Shown here: positions 44,901 to 51,537 of the stretch, piece by piece
Layout: every line of letters starts with the position of its first letter
How positions within the stretch are numbered: position 1 is the stretch's first letter
Source of the DNA: Tenuifilum sp. 4138str
Lineage (GTDB): Bacteria > Bacteroidota > Bacteroidia > Bacteroidales > Tenuifilaceae
DNA: 64,000 nucleotides
Assembly: GCF_041102575.1 (NCBI RefSeq)
Contig: NZ_JBGCUE010000001.1
Location: 124,001 to 188,000, forward strand
Direction of reading: 5' to 3'
Notes under the pieces: generated by a model
The model's input: the letters and a program-made list of their open reading frames with translations, nothing else
Told to the model about the DNA's origin: nothing
The model's database searches: none
Made by a program: the position numbers and the translations under genes

Positions 44901-45164
44901 TCGATTGATGCTTCAGAAGTTAATGGTAAATGCGTAATCAGAGTTAGAGATAACGGAATTGGTATTCCCGACCAAAATATCGAAAAACTGTTCAGGATTG
45001 ATAAAAGCATTGTAACACCTGGTACCCAAAACGAAAAGGGTTCGGGGTTAGGATTACTCCTTTGCAAAGAGTTTGTTGATAAAATGGGGGGAACAATATC
45101 GGTAAATAGCCAGCATGGTTTTGGAACTACATTCTCCATTGAGTTCCCCGTAGATATTCTTTAG
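41913..45164 (+). CDS. Histidine kinase with periplasmic propeller sensor (Reg_prop/Y_Y_Y)
   Basis: The 1083-residue product starts with GTG at 41913, which alone gives the signal peptide (LTFANAQ). A two-component-regulator propeller (about 30-680) is followed by a Y_Y_Y-type domain (about 685-760, ending KTPWYRTIYAYIG), one membrane segment (about 765-785), a coiled coil (about 790-860), HisKA with His867 in FRIIAHDLRNPIS, and HATPase (N box NLISNAVKF, G boxes RDNGIGIP and GSGLGLLLC). Unlike hybrid two-component systems with this sensor, the receiver is in a separate LytTR protein. Probably senses polymer fragments or envelope state. Confidence 0.9.
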   Translation: MLRRLKYPLLIIVLVQLTFANAQERGLLLSHYYSANTYQAATQNWGIVQDKRGVIYFANGAGVLEFDGKNWQFIEVGKGASVRSIAIDSNDRIYVGGYGEFGLLSPDKTGLLRYVSLSSHVDSAYKEFNEVWDTRVIADTVFFLTDRCIFTYYKGKISYLPLDEKRVYYLSHIIGSRYAAHILNEGMFFIDNGSLKLIKGSPQFSSLKIHSLIPFNGKYILCTRENGLYTVDYENGVFKNFSSLSALSSNAQGVDSYFKTNLFYHGISVNDSLLALSSILGDVIIVDQEFRVVDVIDQSSIGVRSTANFLYYQPSGILWLALNNGIASVELTSPFRYWNEQVGIDGVLSDVARKGDFFYLSTGSGLFYIEKRHQETFKPDRFNRLEGRYEQAWQFLYFQEPTDTALLKPLWYGSNQNTHLLVAARNGVFEINKRSASKITRLELPYVLHQGRINRSYLFVGHENGVSRLKYKNGRWFDEALLCKTNRKILSIGEDSNGNVWFSENLGGVGCIVNAQFEKSEAKVSRYDTSNGLPDAAYVRIFDIYDTILFIANSKFYSFNQDAKRFEPFDIKSLNILEWLPSNNDTLMWRRISNQLLTDQYVTHFADSISWVSTDKGIFQVRPAKGYNYFNLPAPVIYRAINMDSVLFNGNNYSLVECDTVFGASLYKKIADPIIDLGIVLPYKRNSVKFSYSWPYFESDQPCQFSYQLVGNDEGWSEWSTDYRKEYTNLREGKYVFKVKARSVFGVESPVLEFRFEVKTPWYRTIYAYIGYALLVFLLIYSIFKIWHYKLILERDKLERLVKERTQEILLQKEELQVQAEHLRETYEWISEKNAMLERQKSEIEQQKQKLEEINATKNKFFRIIAHDLRNPISTLVNSTAFLLTDIETLSSEKTKKFMGELNRLALTTYGLLENLLDWSSNEMGDIQNKPQRVSLALLVNQNIELVQNRLTDKNIKLTVDIPASIELYVDENMLNTVLRNLISNAVKFTRPGGEISIDASEVNGKCVIRVRDNGIGIPDQNIEKLFRIDKSIVTPGTQNEKGSGLGLLLCKEFVDKMGGTISVNSQHGFGTTFSIEFPVDIL

Positions 45165-45244
45165 CTCATCTATTCAAATATTTTTAGCCGGTTAAACCTT
45201 ATACTTTAGGTAAAATCAAACTTAACAAACCAAAATTCATAGTT

Positions 45245-46450
45245 ATGAAGCGGATAAAGTACTTTTTCAGCCTTTTGCTATTCCTAATCATGGCGATTGG
45301 GGTAGTGTTTGCTCAGGATAAAAAGGACGAGGCAAAAGAGCCCTATGCCTTTACTGATGTTAAGGTTATACCCACAACATCGGTTAAGAACCAGAACCGC
45401 TCAAGCACCTGCTGGAGTTTTTCGGGAATGGCATTTCTGGAGTCAGAGCTTTTGCGAATGGGAAAGCCTGCTGTTGACCTTTCGCCTATGTTTGTGGTTA
45501 GGAATATCTACGCCATGAAAGCCGATAGGTATGTCAGGTTCAATGGTACCAATAATTTTGGCCCAGGCGGTTCATTCTTCGATGTGCTGGAAGCCATTAA
45601 GCGGTTTGGGATAGTACCCATGGACGTTTATCAGGGCTTAAGCTATGGAGAGGAATCGCATGTACACGGCGAGGTTGATGCCGTTACTAAGGCTTTTGTA
45701 GATGCTATAGTTAAAAATCCAAACCGTAAGCTCTCCACGGCTTGGAAAAAAGCATTCGATGGTATACTGGATGCCTACTTTGGTTCATTACCCCAGAATT
45801 TTACCTACAATGGCAAAACATACACACCAGAATTGTTTGCAAAACAGCTAGGTATAAATCCTGACGATTACGTGGTAATAACCTCGTTCAGCCATCATCC
45901 CTTTTACCAGAAATTTGTTCTGGAACTACCCGATAACTGGATACATGGCGAGGCCTACAATGTGCCTTTAAGTGATTTTGATAGGATTATTGAAAGCGCC
46001 ATCGATAACGGTTACCCGGTTGCCTGGGCAAGCGATGTTAGCGATAAAGGGTTTAGCTGGAGTAAGGGTGTAGCTATTGTACCTGATTTTGATGATAAGG
46101 AAAATGCCGGTTCCGACAAGGAGCGCTGGACTCAACTCTCGAATCGTGAGAAGGAAAAAACTTTATACTCGTTCGAGAAGCCAGTTAAGGAAATGGTAAT
46201 TACCCAGGAGATAAGGCAACTTGCTTTTGATAACTATCAAACCACCGATGACCATGGTATGGTGCTGGTAGGCAAGGCAACCGATCAGCTGGGTAACACA
46301 TTTTACAAAGTGAAGAATAGTTGGGGTGCCGATGGTAAATACAATGGATATTTTTATGCCTCAAGGGCATTTGTACTGTACAAATCAACAAATATTATGG
46401 TTCATAAAAAGGCTGTTCCTGTTGATTTGGCAAAGAAATTGGGAATTTAG
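45245..46450 (+). CDS. C1-family (papain/bleomycin hydrolase-like) aminopeptidase
   Basis: The 401-residue product has a signal peptide (cleaved after VFAQ, about 24), so it works outside the cytoplasm unlike standard PepC. The catalytic residues are Cys56 in SSTCWSFS, with a preceding Gln in VKNQN, His337 in DDHGMVLVG and Asn358 in KNSWG. The insertion between Cys and His resembles bleomycin hydrolase/aminopeptidase C. It lies 80 bases behind the histidine kinase and before a terminator. Confidence 0.9.
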   Translation: MKRIKYFFSLLLFLIMAIGVVFAQDKKDEAKEPYAFTDVKVIPTTSVKNQNRSSTCWSFSGMAFLESELLRMGKPAVDLSPMFVVRNIYAMKADRYVRFNGTNNFGPGGSFFDVLEAIKRFGIVPMDVYQGLSYGEESHVHGEVDAVTKAFVDAIVKNPNRKLSTAWKKAFDGILDAYFGSLPQNFTYNGKTYTPELFAKQLGINPDDYVVITSFSHHPFYQKFVLELPDNWIHGEAYNVPLSDFDRIIESAIDNGYPVAWASDVSDKGFSWSKGVAIVPDFDDKENAGSDKERWTQLSNREKEKTLYSFEKPVKEMVITQEIRQLAFDNYQTTDDHGMVLVGKATDQLGNTFYKVKNSWGADGKYNGYFYASRAFVLYKSTNIMVHKKAVPVDLAKKLGI

Positions 46451-46470
46451 CAGATTCACCGAACAAATTT

Positions 46471-46509
46471 ATCCGCCCATCGTTTAACTATTTTGGGCGG
46501 ATTTTTTTA
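46471..46509 (+). terminator. Terminator after the C1 peptidase gene
   Basis: ATCCGCCCA (46471-46479) pairs with TGGGCGGAT (46494-46502), followed by seven T's. Confidence 0.85.
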
Positions 46510-46559
46510 TTTGTATGGTATAATATTTATAAATTTACATGCTGATAAAGACTTAGGCC

Positions 46560-46931
46560 ATGACAAATTTATACATCAAGGGCACTACCAAAACACCGGA
46601 GATTGATTTTAAACCGGGTATTCTGCAAATTTCAGGACGCTCAATTGCTGAGGATGCAGTTGCTTTTTACCAGCCTGTTATTAAATGGATTGAAGATTAC
46701 CTTAAAAAGCCTGAACCATTAACCAGGCTCAACCTGAAGATGGAGTACATCAATAGCGGTTCAAACCGGTTTATTTTCACCATAATGAGGATGCTTGATG
46801 AGGCCTACTCACAGGGACATAACGTGGTTATTAACTGGTACTTTGAGGAGGATGACGACACCATTAAGAACTTAGGTCGTGATTTTCAGGCCCTGGTAAA
46901 GGCTCCATTTAAAATGGTAGAGATTATTTAA
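46560..46931 (+). CDS. SiaC-family (DUF1987) regulatory phosphoprotein
   Basis: The 123-residue product matches the SiaC-like family: small STAS-like-fold proteins that bind an output enzyme or other partner only in one phosphorylation state. The region MEYINSGSNRFIF (61-73) matches the phospho-site loop; the Thr68 of the Pseudomonas protein is Ser68 here (Ser66 is nearby). The kinase and phosphatase partners are probably the genes at 14924 and 51538. A diguanylate cyclase like SiaD is not in the window. Convergent with the DUF4956 gene, the 3' ends overlapping by four bases. Confidence 0.85.
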   Translation: MTNLYIKGTTKTPEIDFKPGILQISGRSIAEDAVAFYQPVIKWIEDYLKKPEPLTRLNLKMEYINSGSNRFIFTIMRMLDEAYSQGHNVVINWYFEEDDDTIKNLGRDFQALVKAPFKMVEII

Positions 46932-47626
46932 TCGTCATCATCTACTACTTCCCTGGCATCTATTTGTGGGGTGTTAGTATCGTTAAAGTTTTCAGCGGGA
47001 AAGTGAACAACTAGCCAGGCTATATCGCGAACAAAATCAACCTTGCCAATTTCTACACTCTTAATTTCAAGACCAGTTCGTTTCTTTAAATCCTCTATAA
47101 GTTCTGCCCTTTTATCGGGGGTAATGAGGTTGATTTTCTCGTAAACTATCACCTTTTGTGATAGATGTTTAATGAAAAGGCCTTTTTCAAGTATTAGAGC
47201 TACGCCTAATAATGCAAAATTTGAAAATAGCAGTTCTGCATAGCTAACCTTTTTCGACGATATGGCATTTATTAACGATATGGCAATTATGAAAAAGAGA
47301 TAAGTCATCTCTTTAATTGGTATTGGGTTGGTCCGGTAGCGAATAATCCCAAAAACAGCAAATAACCCCAAGGCAAAACCAAGTTGTAGCTTGACGTTTG
47401 CAAGCAGAAAACACATAAAAAATACAACCACGCCAAGCATAAGGTATGTAAAAACATAATCTCTACGGTAAGTACGTGGGTAGTATAGGTAACGGACAGT
47501 AATCCATAAAATAACAGTGTTCAAGATAAACCGTAGGAGAAGTGTGTAAAAATCGTTCGTGTTTATGATATCGATTCCAAATAGCTGGAACGAATCAGCT
47601 TGTAGTGTTAACCAAAGCATTCTCAT
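46928..47626 (-). CDS. DUF4956 membrane protein
   Basis: The 232-residue product has four membrane segments (about 28-145, including LGLFAVFGIIRYRT, typical of DUF4956) and a C-terminal cytoplasmic alpha/beta domain of about 85 residues ending in an acidic tail. Genes of this family are often beside VTC polymerase genes; here it overlaps one by 32 bases. It could help polyphosphate synthesis, membrane placing or transport; that is inference. Confidence 0.85.
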   Translation of the reverse strand: MRMLWLTLQADSFQLFGIDIINTNDFYTLLLRFILNTVILWITVRYLYYPRTYRRDYVFTYLMLGVVVFFMCFLLANVKLQLGFALGLFAVFGIIRYRTNPIPIKEMTYLFFIIAISLINAISSKKVSYAELLFSNFALLGVALILEKGLFIKHLSQKVIVYEKINLITPDKRAELIEDLKKRTGLEIKSVEIGKVDFVRDIAWLVVHFPAENFNDTNTPQIDAREVVDDDD

Positions 47627-48368
47627 TTTTGTACTTGTTAATGTGCGTAATTATTGGCTTAAAGTTATTGGACTTTAGGTTATTATACAAAAGTGCGCAC
47701 CCAATTGAGTACTTGCTAAAACCGGTTTGTCTATATCCGTGTTGCTTTAAATGATTGATAAGAAAGCTTGACGAGTTGTACTTGTCCCGTTTTGATTCTA
47801 TTACACAAATATCTGAAAGGTTTACGGCATGGGTTGGATTTTTGAGCAGTATATTGAAGTCCATTGTAACACGTTCATTAAAATCGAACGATACTAGGGT
47901 TATCCTGTTAAAGGTTGTATACAATGTTCTTGTTAACTCATTAAACCTGAAAGGAATATTTTTTTTAACAAAGGCTTCAACCGTTGGATTGTCAATGGAG
48001 TTGTTGGTAATTTCGGTTCGTTTCTTTAATGTTTCGCCTGAAGGCATTCGTGTTTTTACCTCTAGGAATACATCGCCGCTAGCTTTGTAATGCCTGAGCC
48101 TTAACTTATAACGCTTAGCCCTCCTGTTATGGTGGTCAAGATACATGGTAAAGCCACTGCTGTCAAAATATTCCGAAAAGTACTCAGGCATTAGCTGAGC
48201 TTTATTCTCAACAATAAAGTAGTGTTGTTTTAAGAATGAAAGTATTTCAAATGCCCATTCTGCCTGTACTAAATACTTACTATCGATACGGCGCATAAAT
48301 TGCGCCTTGTCCACATCGCCTAGGTTTAAGTAGTTGAAATCTAATTGTTTAATATCATTCTCTTTCAT
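47595..48368 (-). CDS. VTC-domain polyphosphate polymerase-like protein
   Basis: The 257-residue product has the VTC/TTM tunnel fold: basic strands KRYKLRLRHY (about 105-114) with several Arg/Lys, a metal-binding Glu in FLEVKTR (about 121-127), and CVIESKRDK near 208. In yeast Vtc4 this domain makes polyphosphate from ATP. Bacterial relatives are called polyphosphate polymerase domain proteins. It lacks SPX and membrane parts, which the overlapping DUF4956 protein may supply. The start is ATG at 48368, 13 bases after the upstream gene. Confidence 0.82.
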   Translation of the reverse strand: MKENDIKQLDFNYLNLGDVDKAQFMRRIDSKYLVQAEWAFEILSFLKQHYFIVENKAQLMPEYFSEYFDSSGFTMYLDHHNRRAKRYKLRLRHYKASGDVFLEVKTRMPSGETLKKRTEITNNSIDNPTVEAFVKKNIPFRFNELTRTLYTTFNRITLVSFDFNERVTMDFNILLKNPTHAVNLSDICVIESKRDKYNSSSFLINHLKQHGYRQTGFSKYSIGCALLYNNLKSNNFKPIITHINKYKNENALVNTTS

Positions 48369-48381
48369 GGATTACACTATA

Positions 48382-48798
48382 CTACTTATATTCAAAAACT
48401 TTTCTACTTTTCAGTTTTCCATAAGGCCCATATACTTTCTTTTCCACTTTAAAGCCATTGCTATACGTAGTTTCCACCCTTTCAAGAACTTCGCCTTTAC
48501 TGTTGAAGGTGGTTTGCAATATTTCGTTTCCTTCACCATCGTATTTGTATTCAATATGCTTTACAGTATTGCCTTTTTCATCGTAATTTTTTTCCATTAG
48601 TATATTCCCTTGCTTGTCAAATTGTGCCTCGTATTCCTTGTACTTGATCTCTTTCTCGTTTTGGTATTTATAACGCCACTCAACCTTTTGTTTAATGCCG
48701 GCTTCACGAATTTCCTTTTTCTTTTGAGCAAATGCTAAAGATGGGCAGGTAAACAATATTATTAATACAACAAGTGCCAGTTGGTGTTTAGTTTCCAT
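48382..48798 (-). CDS. Small secreted protein with YD/MORN-like repeats
   Basis: The 138-residue product has a signal peptide (LAFAQ, about 25), a lysine/glutamate-rich helix and repeating FDKQGNIL, YDEKGNTV, YDGEGNEI and FNSKGEVL units, resembling YD or toxin-immunity-like repeats. The function is not recognised. It is the first gene of a three-gene unit with the VTC and DUF4956 genes. Confidence 0.72.
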   Translation of the reverse strand: METKHQLALVVLIILFTCPSLAFAQKKKEIREAGIKQKVEWRYKYQNEKEIKYKEYEAQFDKQGNILMEKNYDEKGNTVKHIEYKYDGEGNEILQTTFNSKGEVLERVETTYSNGFKVEKKVYGPYGKLKSRKVFEYK

Positions 48799-48849
48799 TT
48801 TCGTAATTTTGATAAATTTTTTGCAAGTTAATCAAAAAATAATTCGCCA

Positions 48850-49005
48850 ATGTACAAGTGTAGAGTTTGTGGTTACATATACGACGAAAATATTGGGGAT
48901 CCTGATCATGGAATACCTGCAGGTACTCCTTTTGAGGAGTTACCTGACAATTGGCACTGCCCTGTATGTAATGTAACCAAGGATTACTTTGAGGAGTTTA
49001 ACTAG
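48850..49005 (+). CDS. Rubredoxin
   Basis: A 51-residue small iron protein with Cys4, Cys7, Cys37 and Cys40 arranged as MYKCRVCGY and CPVCN, plus the rubredoxin [17 protein letters not shown] region. It binds one Fe in a Cys4 site and carries single electrons, often in oxygen or peroxide detoxification of anaerobes. Its start is divergent from the YD-repeat gene. Confidence 0.95.
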   Translation: MYKCRVCGYIYDENIGDPDHGIPAGTPFEELPDNWHCPVCNVTKDYFEEFN

Positions 49006-49061
49006 ATTGGGTTTGTCTTGAACGAACCGTCATTACGGAGTTTGTTTTGAGTATTAAGAAG

Positions 49062-49091
49062 AAAAGAACCCTATTGGGTTCTTTTCCTTTT
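49062..49091. terminator. Bidirectional terminator between rubredoxin and pepD
   Basis: A perfect 10-bp stem AAAAGAACCC/GGGTTCTTTT (49062-49071, 49076-49085), loop TATT, in a converging gap. Confidence 0.85.
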
Positions 49092-49099
49092 TGGATGTA

Positions 49100-50560
49100 T
49101 TACTTGTTTTCGGGAATGTTCTTTAATACATCAAGCAGCAAATCCCAGAACTTTTGTGTTGATGGGATATGAAGTCTTTCGTCGGGAGAGTGCGCCCCCT
49201 TAATGGTAGGTCCAAACGAAATCATGTCCAGTTCGGGGTATTTCTTTAAGAAAAGGCCACATTCAAGTCCAGCATGTATTGCTCTGACTACAGGCTCTAC
49301 CTTAAAAAGTTTCTTGTACGAAGCTTTTGTTATTTCAAGTATCTGAGAGTTGGTGTTAGGTGCCCATCCCGGGTAACCATCGGAGTGCTGAATGTTGGCA
49401 TTGGCAAGCCGGAAAACGCTTTCAACCATGTTTGAAATATCATGCTTTGCCGATTCCACTGCACTGCGTTGGCTGGTAGTTACGAGAATTTGGTTGTCCT
49501 GAATAAATTTCACAGAAGCTAAATTGGTAGAGGTTTCAACGAGCCCTTTTAGCTGGCGACTCATGGCTATAACTCCATGAGGGCAAGCGTATAGTGAGTT
49601 AAGTAGATCGAAATGGGTAGGTTCGTCAATTACAAAATCGGGTAGGGGTGAGTCCTCGATTGTGATTTCGAGGTTTGGCTCCGCATCGCGCCATTCATTG
49701 TAAATTTCAGCTCTAATGTTTTCAAAGGTTAGAATCAGTTGAGCCTTATCATCCTTATGGATTGTGAATATTGCCGATGCTTCGCGTGGTATGGCATTAC
49801 GTAGGTTGCCACCATCAAGGTTGGCAAGCCTAAGATCAAATAGCTGTGTTCCTTTCCAGAGGAAACGGTTAATAAGCTTTATTGAGTTAGCGCGGTGCTT
49901 GTCAATGTCGTCGCCTGAGTGACCTCCAAGTAAGCCTTTCACTATCAGCTTCATGGCAACAGAATCGCTAGGTACCCTATCGGGTTCGTATGCAAAAGTT
50001 GCCACTGTGTCGATACCTCCTGCGCAGCCAATGAAAAGTTCGCCCTCGTCCTCGGAATCGAGGTTTAAAAGAATTTTTGAATTAAAAAATCCGCTTCCCA
50101 TCTCGAATGCACCAGTAAGACCGGTCTCCTCATCAACAGTGAAAAGGCATTCTAGTGGTCCATGCTCAATATCGCTTGAGGCTAGGATAGCCAACTGGGC
50201 TGCAATCCCAATACCATCGTCGGCTCCAAGGGTTGTTCCCTTAGCTTTTAACCATTCTCCATCGGTGTAGGTTTGTATGGGATCATTGTTAAAATCATGG
50301 TTTACATCGCTGTTCTTCTCACAAACCATGTCCAGGTGACTTTGCAGTACAACTGGTTGCTTATTCTCGTAACCTGCTGATGCTGGTTTCCTTATCAGAA
50401 TGTTTCCAGCATCATCTTTCCGGTATTCAAGATTATGCTTCTGGGCAAAATCTACGATGTAGGCTATAATTTTATCCTCCTTCTTTGAAGGACGAGGAAT
50501 CTTGCATATTTCACCAAAGTAGTGGAAAACAAGTTCTGGCTTTAATTGATTATTGCTCAT
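49100..50560 (-). CDS. pepD: Aminoacyl-histidine dipeptidase (PepD-like, M20)
   Basis: PepD cleaves Xaa-His dipeptides such as carnosine. The 486-residue product has the M20 zinc pattern: HLDMVCEKN (His, Asp) near 80, TLGADDGIG (bridging Asp) near 115, DEETGLTGAF (Glu-Glu) near 148 and the last His near the C-terminus, with an inserted dimerisation domain (GLLGGHSGDDI near 208). Start ATG 50560, not 50602, because the former begins at MSNNQLKPELV. The histidine it frees could enter the hut path. Confidence 0.92.
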   Translation of the reverse strand: MSNNQLKPELVFHYFGEICKIPRPSKKEDKIIAYIVDFAQKHNLEYRKDDAGNILIRKPASAGYENKQPVVLQSHLDMVCEKNSDVNHDFNNDPIQTYTDGEWLKAKGTTLGADDGIGIAAQLAILASSDIEHGPLECLFTVDEETGLTGAFEMGSGFFNSKILLNLDSEDEGELFIGCAGGIDTVATFAYEPDRVPSDSVAMKLIVKGLLGGHSGDDIDKHRANSIKLINRFLWKGTQLFDLRLANLDGGNLRNAIPREASAIFTIHKDDKAQLILTFENIRAEIYNEWRDAEPNLEITIEDSPLPDFVIDEPTHFDLLNSLYACPHGVIAMSRQLKGLVETSTNLASVKFIQDNQILVTTSQRSAVESAKHDISNMVESVFRLANANIQHSDGYPGWAPNTNSQILEITKASYKKLFKVEPVVRAIHAGLECGLFLKKYPELDMISFGPTIKGAHSPDERLHIPSTQKFWDLLLDVLKNIPENK

Positions 50561-50648
50561 GGGTATTAATTTTTTTTCGGCATAAACATAATACATTTTC
50601 AAATATGATGGTTTAAATAAAAGAGGTTTAAAAGCATGTTTGTAAGCG

Positions 50649-50680
50649 GTTGTATGGTATATTAAAATGGTTTAATTTTG
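50649..50680 (+). promoter_or_regulatory. Promoter for cysQ
   Basis: GTTG (50649-50652), a 20-base spacer, TAATTTTG (50673-50680), 22 bases before the ATG. Confidence 0.6.
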
Positions 50681-50702
50681 TAACCAAAATCACTCAACAG
50701 GA

Positions 50703-51536
50703 ATGATAGAAACACCAGAACTTCACAACCTGCTTTCAACTGCCATTGGCGCTGCGGTTAGAGCAGGTTACAAGATAATGGAGGTATATAATTCTGATGA
50801 TTTTCAGGTAAATCTTAAGTCCGATCGTACTCCGTTAACCCTGGCCGATAGACTTGCCCATGAGGAAATTAAGAGTTCGCTTTCAAAGACTTTTATCCCA
50901 GTTCTTAGCGAGGAAGGTAGGAATATAATCTACGAAGAGCGTAAAGGATGGGATTATTTCTGGGTGGTTGATCCACTTGATGGGACAAAAGAGTTTATCA
51001 AACGTAATGGGGAGTTTACTGTAAATATTGCTCTTGTATACGAAAAGTACCCAATTGCAGGGATAGTATTTGTGCCTGTTACCGGAAAGCTTTACTACTC
51101 CATTAATTCGGAAGGGGCTTATATGGTTACCTCTTTAGTTTCAAAAAATGATTATGAGATTTCATATGAAGATATTCAAGCTATTTCTCAAAAGTTGCCT
51201 TTACCAAGCAATCGCGATAGCATTGTGGTTGTAGAGAGTAGGTCGCATAGCACACCTGAAACCATTCAGTATATTAATAGCTTATCAGAACGTTACTCAA
51301 ACATAGAATTACTTCCTATTGGCTCATCGCTTAAAATGTGCATGATAGCCGAAGGTAAAGCGGATTTATATCCCCGTCTTTCGCTTTCCAGCGAGTGGGA
51401 CACTGCTGCCGGTCAGGCAATTGTTGAGGGTGCTGGTTTTAAAGTTATAACCTATGAGACGGGTGAAAGACTTTCGTACAACAAGGAGGACCTTGTTAAT
51501 CCATGGTTTGTTGTTACGAATGGGAGGGTGAAGTAG
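50703..51536 (+). CDS. cysQ: 3'(2'),5'-bisphosphate nucleotidase CysQ
   Basis: CysQ removes the 3' phosphate of PAP from sulfate assimilation and related reactions. The 277-residue product has the Li-sensitive phosphatase signature: EEG (about 72), VVDPLDGTKEFIKRNGEFTV (89-108) and EWDTAAGQAIVEGAG (about 223-237). Convergent with the SpoIIE phosphatase gene, whose stop lies one base away. Confidence 0.92.
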   Translation: MIETPELHNLLSTAIGAAVRAGYKIMEVYNSDDFQVNLKSDRTPLTLADRLAHEEIKSSLSKTFIPVLSEEGRNIIYEERKGWDYFWVVDPLDGTKEFIKRNGEFTVNIALVYEKYPIAGIVFVPVTGKLYYSINSEGAYMVTSLVSKNDYEISYEDIQAISQKLPLPSNRDSIVVVESRSHSTPETIQYINSLSERYSNIELLPIGSSLKMCMIAEGKADLYPRLSLSSEWDTAAGQAIVEGAGFKVITYETGERLSYNKEDLVNPWFVVTNGRVK

Positions 51537-51537
51537 G

